From Pseudomonadota bacterium (GTDB lineage Bacteria; Pseudomonadota; Gammaproteobacteria; Xanthomonadales; Xanthomonadaceae): DNA of 64,000 nt. The notes below the pieces were generated by a model that was given only the letters and a program-made list of their open reading frames with translations, did not search any database and was not told where the DNA came from. The DNA lies in assembly GCA_023419315.1 (NCBI GenBank), contig JAEZYE010000024.1, positions 62,001-126,000 on the forward strand. Direction: 5' to 3'. Positions 17,011-25,687 of this stretch are shown in pieces (position 1 is the stretch's first letter; the number at the start of each line of letters is the position of its first letter). A program made the position numbers and the translations under genes.

Positions 17011-18563
17011 ACTCGCGCACGCGCACCCTCCTCAATACGCTGTTTTCCTCGGTAGGCATCTACACCGAGTACCTGCTGGGCATGGTCACTTCGGTGATCA
17101 TCGCGCGCCATCTGGGCCCGGAAAGCTTCGGCACCTACAGCCTGGTGATCTGGTTCGTCGCCATGGGCGTGGCGTTCACCAATTCCGGCACGTCGAGCAC
17201 GGCGATCAAGTTCATCGCCGAACTGCGCGGCGAAGGGCGCGAGGAACTGGTGCCCACGCTGGTGGCCTACCTGCGTCGCGCGCAGCAAATGTTCCTGCTC
17301 GGCGTGGCGGCGGTCGGCGCGGCACTGTTCCTGTTCGCGGGCGAGCGCGTCATCCCCGGCATCAATCATCTGATGCTGCTCGGCTTCCTGGTGATTGCGG
17401 TGATGCTGCGCGCGACCTACATGTTCAACGTCGGCGTAGCGAAGGGCTTCGAGAACTTCCGCGCCACGGCGTTGATCGCGCTCATCGCCACGCCGACCAA
17501 CCTGCTGCTGGTGATCGTCGCCATCTGGTTCGATGCGCCGCTGGAATGGCTGCTCGCGGTGTTCACGATTTCCGGCGTGGTCTTCTACGCCGTGTCCTGG
17601 CAACAGGTGCGCAAGATGCTGCCGGCCAAGGCCGAGCGCGTGCCGCTGCCGCCGATCCTGATGGATCGCGTGCGCCGCTACATGCTGCTCACCGCGATGA
17701 CGGTGACGTTCGGCTTCTGCGTGGCCAGCGAAGTCGAAGTGCTGTTCCTCAACCTGTACGCCGACGCCGAAGCATCGGGTCACTTCAAGGTGGCGTACCA
17801 GCTGGCGGTCGGTGCGGCGTCGCTGGTGCCGGGCGTGTTCGGGGCGCTGCTGTTGCCGATGATGGCGAGCGCGCTGACCCAGAGCCGCGAAATGGCGGGA
17901 CAGCGCTTCGTCGCCTCGACCACCTATCTCGTGTTGCTGGCCGCGCCGTTGATCGCGTTCGGTTTCGATTTCTCCAACGAAGTCATCCATCTGCTGTACG
18001 GCCCGGCCTATGCGGCCGCCGGCCCGGTGTTCGCGGTCTGCCTGGCGGCGGCCTCGATCACCTCGGCGACGCAGGGCGGATCGAGCCTGATCATCAGTGC
18101 CGATCGACAGGGCACCATCCTTCTGATGGTGATCATCTGCGGCGTGCTGAAAGTCGCGCTGGGCCTGTTCCTGGTGAAGCAGATGGGCCTGTATGGCGCC
18201 GTGCTCGCCTACCTGCTGGTGTCGTTGATCGGCGACGCGATCATCATCGCGATGGCGATGCGCGTGGGCCGCACGCGACCGGACTGGCCGCGACTGGGAC
18301 GCGTCGTGCTGGCGGCCGCGGTGGCGGCGCTGGTCGCGTATCCCATGCGCTGGCAACCGATGCCATGGCTGGCGGTGATCGGCGGCGGCGCGCTGCTGGT
18401 CGGCGTGTATCTGCCGTTGACGGTGCTGCTGGGCTGCTGGAGCCATCGCGATCTCAACCACCTGCAGGAACTGCACGGCCGATTGCTGTCCGGGCGTCCG
18501 CTGATGGCCGCACGGTTCCTCGAATGGGGCCGCACCCGCGCGCTGCAGAAGGAAGCAGCGTGA
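17007..18563 (+). CDS. Wzx-type oligosaccharide flippase (MOP superfamily)
   Basis: This 518-residue protein has about fourteen predicted membrane helices and begins MNSRTRTLLNTLFSSVGIYTEYLLGMVTSVIIARHLGPESFGTYSL, the classic N-terminus of polysaccharide-export flippases. The start is fixed by its ATGA overlap with the upstream ligase/polymerase gene; the open frame extends further upstream but only as a shadow. It moves undecaprenyl-diphosphate-linked repeat units across the inner membrane. Its stop overlaps the GTG of the next glycosyltransferase (GTGA), so ligase, flippase and transferase are translationally coupled. Confidence 0.9.
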   Translation: MNSRTRTLLNTLFSSVGIYTEYLLGMVTSVIIARHLGPESFGTYSLVIWFVAMGVAFTNSGTSSTAIKFIAELRGEGREELVPTLVAYLRRAQQMFLLGVAAVGAALFLFAGERVIPGINHLMLLGFLVIAVMLRATYMFNVGVAKGFENFRATALIALIATPTNLLLVIVAIWFDAPLEWLLAVFTISGVVFYAVSWQQVRKMLPAKAERVPLPPILMDRVRRYMLLTAMTVTFGFCVASEVEVLFLNLYADAEASGHFKVAYQLAVGAASLVPGVFGALLLPMMASALTQSREMAGQRFVASTTYLVLLAAPLIAFGFDFSNEVIHLLYGPAYAAAGPVFAVCLAAASITSATQGGSSLIISADRQGTILLMVIICGVLKVALGLFLVKQMGLYGAVLAYLLVSLIGDAIIIAMAMRVGRTRPDWPRLGRVVLAAAVAALVAYPMRWQPMPWLAVIGGGALLVGVYLPLTVLLGCWSHRDLNHLQELHGRLLSGRPLMAARFLEWGRTRALQKEAA

Positions 18564-19669
18564 GCGGACTGGACATCACCCATTTCGTCGAGAACCTGGA
18601 ACGCGGCGGGCTGGAACGCGTGGTGATCGAACTGATCCGCGCGCAGCGCGAGCGCGGCCACCAATGCCGGGTGATCTGCCTGTTCCAGCATGGCCAGCTG
18701 GCCGGCGAACTGCGCGATCAAGGCGTGGACGTGCAGGCGGTTGGCAAGCAGGCGGGTTTCGATCTGCCGGCGGTGGCGCGTGCGCGCCGCCTGCTCAGGC
18801 GCAATCCGCGCACCGTGCTGCACACCCACAACGGCATGTCGAACTACTACGCCGGCCTGGCGTCGTGGCGGTTGCCGCTGCTGCGACGGATCAACACCTA
18901 CCACAGCATGCCGCCGGAACAGGTCGCCGGCCGCGCGGAGTGGCTGTACCGCACGTCGCTCAAGCACACCGATGTCCTGGCCGCGGTCAGCGAGCTCGCG
19001 CGCCAGCGCTTTCATGCGCAGGGTGTCATCACGCGCGGACAGATGGTGACGGTGCCGAACGGCATCCAGCTGGAGCGTTTCGCCCCGGCCACTCCGGAAC
19101 ATCATGATCGGCTCGCCAATGAACTCGGCGCGCCGCGCGATGCGATCCTGCTCGGCACGGTCGGACGCCTGCATCCGGCCAAGGATCAGGCTAACCTGAT
19201 CCGCGCATTCACCCGTATTGGCCCGCTGCACCCGCGCGCACGGCTGGTGCTGGTGGGCGAGGGTGCACTGCGCGGCGAACTCGAAGCGCTCGCACAGGCG
19301 GAAGGATTCGCCGAGCGCATCCATTTCCTCGGCGATCGCAGCGACGTGCCCGAACTGCTGCGCGGCCTCGACCTGTTCGTGCTGTCCTCGCGCACCGAAG
19401 GCTATTCCATGGCGCTGCTGGAAGCCTGCGCGACCGCATTGCCCATCGTCGCCACCGACGTCGGCGGCAACTCCGAAATCGTCCGCAACGGCGTCAACGG
19501 CCGCCTGGTCGAATCCGAAAATCCGCACGCGCTGGCCGACGGCATCCACGATCTGCTTGCCGCCCCCGAACGCCTCGCCGCAATGGGCCGCCAAGGCCAC
19601 GACTGGGTCCGCAGCCGCGGATCCTTCCGCGCGATGGCCGACGCGTATGACCGTTTGTATGTGGGCTGA
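18560..19669 (+). CDS. Glycosyltransferase family 4 (GT-B)
   Basis: This 369-residue protein starts with GTG at 18560, overlapping the flippase stop as GTGA. The N-terminal domain opens SGLDITHFVENLERGGLERVVIELIRAQ, and the C-terminal domain has LLGTVGRLHPAKDQANLIRAF and the donor motif RTEGYSMALLEACATALPIVATDVGGN (E-x7-E). This subtype, with the 'ENLERGGLERVV' opening, is common in exosortase A-associated EPS loci. It acts in the cytoplasm on lipid-linked precursors. The long upstream open frame (from 16925) is not coding. Confidence 0.88.
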   Translation: MSGLDITHFVENLERGGLERVVIELIRAQRERGHQCRVICLFQHGQLAGELRDQGVDVQAVGKQAGFDLPAVARARRLLRRNPRTVLHTHNGMSNYYAGLASWRLPLLRRINTYHSMPPEQVAGRAEWLYRTSLKHTDVLAAVSELARQRFHAQGVITRGQMVTVPNGIQLERFAPATPEHHDRLANELGAPRDAILLGTVGRLHPAKDQANLIRAFTRIGPLHPRARLVLVGEGALRGELEALAQAEGFAERIHFLGDRSDVPELLRGLDLFVLSSRTEGYSMALLEACATALPIVATDVGGNSEIVRNGVNGRLVESENPHALADGIHDLLAAPERLAAMGRQGHDWVRSRGSFRAMADAYDRLYVG

Positions 19670-19749
19670 TCGCCGCCAATTGGCCCCTCCCGCCCCCATC
19701 CTGCGTTCTATCCATAGCTGAAGAACGAAATCCGGGGGATCCGTTGGGC

Positions 19750-20937
19750 ATGTCGATGGGTGGTTGGGTCGCGCTGCTGGTGCTGGCGCTGGTCGTGGTC
19801 GGAATCGCAGGCGTGTACCTGGTGTTGCGTTCGCGCAACATGCAGATCTGGATTGTGGATTACCTGCGGCGGCCGCTGCCGGATGCCGGCGACAAGCCGG
19901 TGCATGTGATGTTTTCGTTCGTCGATCACTTCGAACCGATGTGGAAGGGTGCGGATCTGCCCACCCAGCGCGCGCGCGTGGATCGCTGGTGCCGGGACTA
20001 CCGTGCGCTGGCCGGGCAGTTCCGCGACGCCGACGGCCGTCCGCCGCAGCACACCTTCTTCTACCCGGAAGAGGAATACCTGCCCGAGCATCTCGACAAG
20101 GTCGCGGCCATGTGCAGCGAGGGCTTCGGCGAGATCGAGGTGCACCTGCACCATGACAACGACACGGAGGAGAACTTCCTCCGCATCATGGGCGATTTCT
20201 GCCGCACGCTGCATGACCGCCACGGCGCGCTGCCGCGCGATCCGGTGACCGGCGAACTGCGCTTCGGCTTCATCCACGGCAACTGGGCGCTGGACAACTC
20301 GCGTGGCGACGGCCGCTGGTGCGGTCTGAACAACGAACTGATCCTGCTGCAGCAACTGGGCTGCTATGCGGACTTCACGCTGCCGTCCGCGCCCAACGAT
20401 ACGCAGACGCGTACGGTGAACTCGATCTACTACGCCACCGATGATGCGTGCTGCCCGAAGTCGCACGACACCGGCGAACGCGTGCGCGTCGGCGGTTCGC
20501 CGAGCGGTCACCTGATGATCGTGCAGGGACCGTTGAGCCTGAACTGGAAAAGCCGCCGAGCCGGCGTGATGCCGCGCATCGACAACGCCGACATCCGCCG
20601 CAGTGCGCCGCCGACGCCGGAGCGCATCGATGGCTGGGTACGCACCGGCGTGCATGTGGAAGGCAAGCCCGAGTGGGTCTTCATCAAGGTGCATACGCAC
20701 GGCACGCAGGAGCCGGACATGGACACGCTGCTCGGCGAGCCCGTCGCCGCGATGCACCGCTACCTGCGCGATCACTACAACGACGGCAAGCGCTACGTCC
20801 TGCACTACGTCACCTCGCGCGAGATGTACAACATCATCAAGGCGGCTGAAGCGGGCGAGCAGGGCAATCCGGGCGATTTCCGCGATTACGTGTTGCCCGC
20901 GCCGCGTTCTTCCTGGACAGGCGGCCGCAGCGCATGA
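19750..20937 (+). CDS. Unrecognised membrane-anchored protein with deacetylase-like motifs
   Basis: This 395-residue protein is one I cannot assign to a named family. From the ATG at 19750 (GGGGGA 10 nt upstream; a TTG at 19744 is the alternative) it has an N-terminal membrane anchor (residues about 6-27) and a long soluble domain. The pattern VMFSFVDHFEPMW (Asp59), then EIEVHLHHDND (His132, His134, His135) and FGFIHGNWALDN recalls the order of metal-binding and catalytic motifs in NodB-type polysaccharide deacetylases. The spacing and the motif residues differ, however. Cysteines at D-A-C-C-P-K lie mid-domain. It sits between two glycosyltransferases and overlaps the next gene (ATGA), so a role in polymer processing is likely. 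The exact reaction is unknown. Confidence 0.75.
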   Translation: MSMGGWVALLVLALVVVGIAGVYLVLRSRNMQIWIVDYLRRPLPDAGDKPVHVMFSFVDHFEPMWKGADLPTQRARVDRWCRDYRALAGQFRDADGRPPQHTFFYPEEEYLPEHLDKVAAMCSEGFGEIEVHLHHDNDTEENFLRIMGDFCRTLHDRHGALPRDPVTGELRFGFIHGNWALDNSRGDGRWCGLNNELILLQQLGCYADFTLPSAPNDTQTRTVNSIYYATDDACCPKSHDTGERVRVGGSPSGHLMIVQGPLSLNWKSRRAGVMPRIDNADIRRSAPPTPERIDGWVRTGVHVEGKPEWVFIKVHTHGTQEPDMDTLLGEPVAAMHRYLRDHYNDGKRYVLHYVTSREMYNIIKAAEAGEQGNPGDFRDYVLPAPRSSWTGGRSA

Positions 20938-21692
20938 ACACCGCCGCACATGCGGGACGCGTCAGCGTGGTGATGCCGGTGTACAACGCCGCCGCTACGG
21001 TGGAGGCTTCGATGCGCTCGGTGCTCGAACAGAGCCACCAGGATGTCGAACTGGTCGTGGTCGATGACGGCTCGCATGATGACTCCTGGGAGCGCGTCAG
21101 CCGCATCGCGGCCAACGACGCGCGCGTGGTGCCGCTGCGCCAGGCCAACGGCGGTGTCGCGGCCGCGCGCAACACCGGCATCGAGGCCGCGAGCGGTGAA
21201 TACATCGCCTTCCTCGACAGCGACGATCGCTGGGCGCCGACCAAGCTGGCGACGCAACTGGCGTGGATGCGCCAGCAGGATGCGCGCGTCGCCTATGCCG
21301 CCTACGAACGCGTGGACGAAGCCGGTCGCCGGCTTTCGCTGGTGAATCCGCCGGCCGCCGTCGATTACCGCGACATGCTGAAGAGCAACCGCATCGGCAA
21401 CCTCACCGGCATCTACCACCGCAGCCTCGGCGATGCGCGCTTCCGCCGCATCGGGCACGAGGATTACGTGTTCTGGCTGGAAATGGTGCGCCGCGCCGGC
21501 CGCGCGGTCTGCGCACCGTCTGAACAACCGCTGGCGCATTACCTGGTGCGTGCCGGGTCGCTGTCGGCGGACAAGCGCCGCGCCGCGGGCTGGCAATGGC
21601 GCATCTATCGCGAAGTGGAAGGCCTGAACGTGCTGTCGGCGGGCTGGTATTTCATGCACTACACCGTCAATGCACTGCGCAAGCGCCGCTGA
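20934..21692 (+). CDS. Glycosyltransferase family 2 (GT-A)
   Basis: This 252-residue protein has a GT-A fold: VSVVMPVYNAAATVEASMRSVLEQSHQDVELVVVDDGS at the N-terminus, GVAAARNTGIEAASGEYIAFLDSDDRW containing the D-x-D donor-metal site, and GHEDYVFWLEMVRRAG containing the E-D pair that supplies the catalytic base. It adds a sugar to a lipid-linked intermediate in the cytoplasm. The ATG overlaps the stop of the unrecognised membrane protein (ATGA). It ends the plus-strand EPS block, 36 nt before the convergent lyase gene. Confidence 0.88.
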   Translation: MNTAAHAGRVSVVMPVYNAAATVEASMRSVLEQSHQDVELVVVDDGSHDDSWERVSRIAANDARVVPLRQANGGVAAARNTGIEAASGEYIAFLDSDDRWAPTKLATQLAWMRQQDARVAYAAYERVDEAGRRLSLVNPPAAVDYRDMLKSNRIGNLTGIYHRSLGDARFRRIGHEDYVFWLEMVRRAGRAVCAPSEQPLAHYLVRAGSLSADKRRAAGWQWRIYREVEGLNVLSAGWYFMHYTVNALRKRR

Positions 21693-21728
21693 TCGACCCG
21701 CGCTACGACACGCTGGCGCAACGCCGCT

Positions 21729-23570
21729 TCAGCGGTCCGACAACTCCACGACGTAGCGTCCTTCGCCACCGGCGATATCGACGCGCCAGCCGCCGTTGAA
21801 CTGCGCGTCGGGTTCTTCGCGCCAGTCGTGGATGCTGATGCGCGCGCTCGCCGGTTCCAGCACGCGGATCTTCAATTTGCCGGCGCTGATCTGCTGCCCG
21901 CTCACGACGGGACGTGCCGGCACGTTGATCTGGAAGGTGGCCGCGATGCCGGGATCCACCGTGTACGCATCGCGCACCGTGAGCCGGCGATCGGCGAAGT
22001 CGAACTGGCGCTTCCACTCGCGCACGCCGGCATCCGGATCGTAGGCGGGCGACAGATCCGCCTGCGCGGTGAACGCGCCGTTCGCGCCGGGCGTGACCTG
22101 CAGCGTGGACGTGGTCGGCGCGCACTGGTGGATGATGCGCTCGTTCTCCGGCGCCTGGCATTGGCGCGCGAGCGGAACCGGCGACTCGAAGCGCAGCACG
22201 TTGTGGTACTGCGTGCCCTGATTGATTCCGCTGCGGCTCTGGATGTTCGATGTCACCGCCAGCCAGTCGCCGGCGTACAGCATGAAGCCGCCTTGATCCT
22301 GGTGGGCGTGGCTTTCGTCGTAGCGTCCAGCGACGATCGCCGTCCACATCGCATTGCGATCCCAGTCGGTGCGCGCGAACAGATGGCCGGCGCCGGTCGC
22401 GTGATGGAGCAGGGCGGATGGCGGCTGACCGCCATCACCGGCGGGCAGCAGATCGGCGAAGGTGTTGAAGTCCGACGCCATGTGCTGCACCGAGGCGTTG
22501 CGCAGCCACCAGGACGCCTGGGCGCGCAGCGCTTCATCACTGCTCAGCGCGCGCGCTTCCAGCACGATGCGGCGCTGGTAGTCGTAGAGATCCGGCACCG
22601 GATAGCGGGCCTGATCCCCGATCGGCGCGTAGCGGTCCAACGTCGGTACGGTGGCGTGGATCCAGTACGGAATGCTGTCGGCCGCATGCGGCGTCGCGGC
22701 GGCCAGATCCTCGCCGCTGGCTTCCTTCCACAACCGGTACAGCGCGAACAGCTGCATGTGTGATTCGCCGTACCCGGTGCCTTCGCGACTGCCGCCGCCG
22801 GGCATGTCGCGGAAGTAGGCCACCAGGTTCGGGAACAGTTCCCGGCGCAGCTTGTCCTGCCATTTCTGCGAACCGGCGGCGAGCGCCCAGGTCGTCGTCG
22901 CGGTCAGGAAGCTGTAGTGGTAGTTGTTGCCGGGATTGTCGACCGACCAGCCGCTCCACGGATGCGGGCGATCGCCCCAGCGTGCGCGGTCCGGTTGCCA
23001 GAGATTCTCCAGCGTCTGTTCGGCATAGCGCGACCAGCGCGCACGCTGCGCGTCGTCGATGAGTTTCGGGCAGGTGTCCAGCGTGAACGCGACGTCTGAA
23101 ATCAACGGCCCGACGTAGAGATACGAGTTGGACGCCACGTCCGGCGCGTCACCATTGCGGATCGCGCGCTCGGCGGCGGTCACCTGTGTTTCGACGGTCT
23201 TGACCGCCAGTTCGCAGTAGGTGTCGAAGCCATCCAGCCGCGCCATCATCACCGCGTCCGTCGCGGTGAACGAGAAACCCGGATCGCCGCGCACGGCCTC
23301 ATCGACCCACGCGCGGAAACGCATGAAGGCGCGCGAGCGGCGATCGACGTAGGACAGATCCATCGGAAGCCGGTATGGGCCGTCCGGCACGATCAACGGC
23401 AGTTGTCCGGTTTCGGCTTCGCTGGCGATGGCCGTCGCGGGGGCCGCGATGATCGGTACGGGTGCGACGGGTTGCGCTTCTTCGTCCAGCGTCAGCGGCA
23501 ACGCGAACAGGCCCGCGAGCGGCAGGGCCGCCAGGCCGAGTGTGGTGCGAGCGCGCATACGCAGGGGCAT
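21729..23570 (-). CDS. Heparinase II/III-family polysaccharide lyase-like protein
   Basis: This 613-residue protein begins with a positively charged, hydrophobic stretch (residues about 1-27) likely to export it. An alpha/alpha-toroid region (about 90-350) contains NNYHYSFLTATTTWALAAG and GSREGTGYGESHMQLFALYRLW. The heparinase II/III beta-sandwich follows, with the signature YDESHAHQDQGGFMLYAGDWLA, in which H-A-H-x-D is the conserved core. Enzymes of this family cleave uronic-acid-containing polysaccharides by beta-elimination. In synthesis loci such lyases may trim or release the polymer in the periplasm. That fits the uronate-forming genes at 28-30 kb. It is the last gene of the minus-strand EPS block, 9 nt after the beta-barrel gene. 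Confidence 0.85.
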   Translation of the reverse strand: MPLRMRARTTLGLAALPLAGLFALPLTLDEEAQPVAPVPIIAAPATAIASEAETGQLPLIVPDGPYRLPMDLSYVDRRSRAFMRFRAWVDEAVRGDPGFSFTATDAVMMARLDGFDTYCELAVKTVETQVTAAERAIRNGDAPDVASNSYLYVGPLISDVAFTLDTCPKLIDDAQRARWSRYAEQTLENLWQPDRARWGDRPHPWSGWSVDNPGNNYHYSFLTATTTWALAAGSQKWQDKLRRELFPNLVAYFRDMPGGGSREGTGYGESHMQLFALYRLWKEASGEDLAAATPHAADSIPYWIHATVPTLDRYAPIGDQARYPVPDLYDYQRRIVLEARALSSDEALRAQASWWLRNASVQHMASDFNTFADLLPAGDGGQPPSALLHHATGAGHLFARTDWDRNAMWTAIVAGRYDESHAHQDQGGFMLYAGDWLAVTSNIQSRSGINQGTQYHNVLRFESPVPLARQCQAPENERIIHQCAPTTSTLQVTPGANGAFTAQADLSPAYDPDAGVREWKRQFDFADRRLTVRDAYTVDPGIAATFQINVPARPVVSGQQISAGKLKIRVLEPASARISIHDWREEPDAQFNGGWRVDIAGGEGRYVVELSDR

Positions 23571-23579
23571 GCAACGATT

Positions 23580-24884
23580 CTATCGGTTGCGGTAGGTGAT
23601 GTTCAGGTAAGCGATATTCTGTTTGACGTCCATGCCGACTTCATTGGTCTTGCGCTCGTAGCGCGACACCTCGAAGCCCACGCTCCAGTTGCGGCTCCAC
23701 GTGTAGGCGAGGTTGGCGGCGAAGCGCTGCGTGCGGAAATCGCGGCCGGTGTTGTAGAAATCGGCGCGTTCGTAACTGCCGAGCAGGCCCAGGCGAAGAT
23801 TCGGACGCGCCTGCCAGTAGATTTCCGCATCGCCGCCCTCGATGTCCTGATCGAACTGGTCGGCGTCCAGATAGTTGCGACGCTCCACGTGCGGCGTGAG
23901 CGCGCCACTGAGACGCGCGCCGGTGTAGGTGTAGCCGAGTTCGAAGCGGCGGCTGCGATACGGCGAGGCATTGATCACCGCATTGCCGGTGATGATGGCG
24001 TCCGGCACGCCTTCGGCCGGAGTGCCGATGGCCGACAGCGCATCGGTCGCGGTGTCCTGGAACTGGCTCATCGCATGCACGGACAGGCGGCTGCGCGAGG
24101 TCGGCGTCCAGCCGATGTCCAGGCGCACCAGCGGTTCGGACGAGCTGCCGGCGTTGCGGTAGTCGATGCGTGAATAGCCGGCGTCCAGGCCCAGATCGAA
24201 ATGCGCGAGCAGGCGGGTGTAGCGGGCGAACAGGTCGTAGCGGTTGTAATCGCGCGCCAGATCATCGTGATCGAAATCGACGTGCTGCGCCTGTGCGTTG
24301 GCCGACAGCCGATCGGTCGGAGTGAACTCGCGCAGCACACGGAACGCCGCCGAGACGCGGCCGGAGTTGTACTCCTCGGTGATCTCGGCGTTGGTGTCGG
24401 TGTAGCGCAGTTCGGCCTGCGCCTGCAGCGTCGGTGACCAGCGGAAGTACATGTTGGGGCCGAGCGAGAGCACGTTGACGCGCTGGCGGTTGGCCGGCGC
24501 GTCCGGAATCAGCGCGTCCACCGGTTCCATCTGCAGGTTGTCTTCGAACACGAAGCTCAGGCGCTCCGGCAGCACGTTCCAGTTGACCCGGCCGTTGAAG
24601 GTGCTGTCGAGCGAGTCGGCGAAGATGTCATCCGGATAGTCGCGGTAATCCAGGCGGCCATCGAGCGTGGCCTGCACCGCCGAAGTGTTCTCCAGGATCT
24701 GGAAGCCCAGGCCGGCGCGCAGGAAGCGTTGTTCGATGGGGTCGTAGGGCGTCAGCGCGACGTTGTCGTTCTGCTCCACGCCCGCATCGAGGGTGTAGTT
24801 GACGCGCATGGCCCACGCGCTCGGCGAACACACCGCAAGCGTGGCCAGCGCCAGGGCGGACATGCGGACCATCCGTTGCTGCAT
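23580..24884 (-). CDS. Outer-membrane beta-barrel protein of the EPS locus
   Basis: This 434-residue protein has a cleavable signal peptide ending at A-W-A (about residue 25), then MRVNYTLDAGVEQNDNVALTPYDPIEQRFLRAGLG, the opening of the beta-barrel proteins found in exosortase-type EPS loci. The rest consists of alternating hydrophobic strands with turns (for example RLDYRDYPDDIF, FELGYTYTGARL), ending in AYLNITYRNR. Such proteins are thought to form or support the outer-membrane exit for the polymer, complementing a Wza-like lipoprotein that is too short to span the membrane by itself. The exact role is not established. Confidence 0.8.
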   Translation of the reverse strand: MQQRMVRMSALALATLAVCSPSAWAMRVNYTLDAGVEQNDNVALTPYDPIEQRFLRAGLGFQILENTSAVQATLDGRLDYRDYPDDIFADSLDSTFNGRVNWNVLPERLSFVFEDNLQMEPVDALIPDAPANRQRVNVLSLGPNMYFRWSPTLQAQAELRYTDTNAEITEEYNSGRVSAAFRVLREFTPTDRLSANAQAQHVDFDHDDLARDYNRYDLFARYTRLLAHFDLGLDAGYSRIDYRNAGSSSEPLVRLDIGWTPTSRSRLSVHAMSQFQDTATDALSAIGTPAEGVPDAIITGNAVINASPYRSRRFELGYTYTGARLSGALTPHVERRNYLDADQFDQDIEGGDAEIYWQARPNLRLGLLGSYERADFYNTGRDFRTQRFAANLAYTWSRNWSVGFEVSRYERKTNEVGMDVKQNIAYLNITYRNR

Positions 24885-24903
24885 GGCGATCTCCCGCGCT
24901 GGG

Positions 24904-25677
24904 TCAGGGCAACTGGTTGAAGATCACGCCCGCCAGTTTTTCCGGCGGGAAGCTGGAGGTCGCCATCTCGAGCTGCTTCGGCGTCACCTTGCCGTAGCCG
25001 GCGACCAGCACCACCCAGTCCGCCAGATCCGCCAGGATGTGCGCGTCCGGCGCACCGAGTGCGGGCGGGCCATCGAGGAAGAGGTAGCGATCCGGATAGC
25101 GGCTGCGCAGCGAATCCATCAGCGTGCGCATGCGGAACGAGGAATAGGCTTCGTTGGTGGTTTCGCTGATACGGCCGCTCGGAATCAGGCGCAGGCGCGG
25201 CACGCCGGTGGCGTACATCACCTGCGAGGGATCCATCGCCTGATCGCTCAGGTAGTCCATCAGGCCGCCGCGATTGGCGTCCACGCCCATCGCGGTGTGC
25301 TGGGACGGATGCCAGGCATCGCAGTCCAGCAGCAGCGCGGTCTTGGCTTCATCGAACGCGAACGCGGCGGCCAGGTTGCGGGCGACGAAACTGCCGCCGC
25401 ACCCGTGCGAAATCGGCACCACCAGGGTGACGAAGTTGGTGTCGCCGCCGAGCGCGAGCAGGCGCGTGCGCAGGGCGCGGAAGGCGTCGGCCTGTTCGCG
25501 CACGGAGTCGGCGCGGTGGATCAGCTGGCGTGCTTCCAGCGCGCGCGCCGACAGCGTGTTCGGCTCGGACAGCCGCGCGATGGAAGAACCCGGGCTGCCG
25601 GTGCCGCCGTGCGGCGTGGCCTGCGCGGAGGTTTCGGAATCGCCGGTCGGCGTAGGGGGCGTGTACGGATGATTCAT
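24904..25677 (-). CDS. CpsD/Wzc-like ATPase domain protein with degenerate P-loop
   Basis: This 257-residue protein has the fold of bacterial tyrosine-kinase (BY-kinase) cytoplasmic domains: REQADAFRALRTRLLAL upstream of the P-loop region, Walker A' as ALLLDCDAWHPS (about 114-124), and YLFLDGPPALGAPDAH for Walker B. The Walker A position reads ISHGCGGSFVARN (about 89-101), so the Lys that contacts ATP phosphates is replaced by Gly. The C-terminus ends at GVIFNQLP, with no tyrosine cluster. It probably partners the Wzz-like protein encoded 10 nt upstream and may regulate chain length without full kinase activity. Confidence 0.82.
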   Translation of the reverse strand: MNHPYTPPTPTGDSETSAQATPHGGTGSPGSSIARLSEPNTLSARALEARQLIHRADSVREQADAFRALRTRLLALGGDTNFVTLVVPISHGCGGSFVARNLAAAFAFDEAKTALLLDCDAWHPSQHTAMGVDANRGGLMDYLSDQAMDPSQVMYATGVPRLRLIPSGRISETTNEAYSSFRMRTLMDSLRSRYPDRYLFLDGPPALGAPDAHILADLADWVVLVAGYGKVTPKQLEMATSSFPPEKLAGVIFNQLP

Positions 25678-25687
25678 GCAGGCGGGC

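Noticed and set aside
16893..18476. A 527-codon minus-strand frame opposite the flippase gene
   Set aside because: Gln/His/Arg-rich shadow; the plus strand encodes an obvious multi-helix flippase with overlapping starts and stops.
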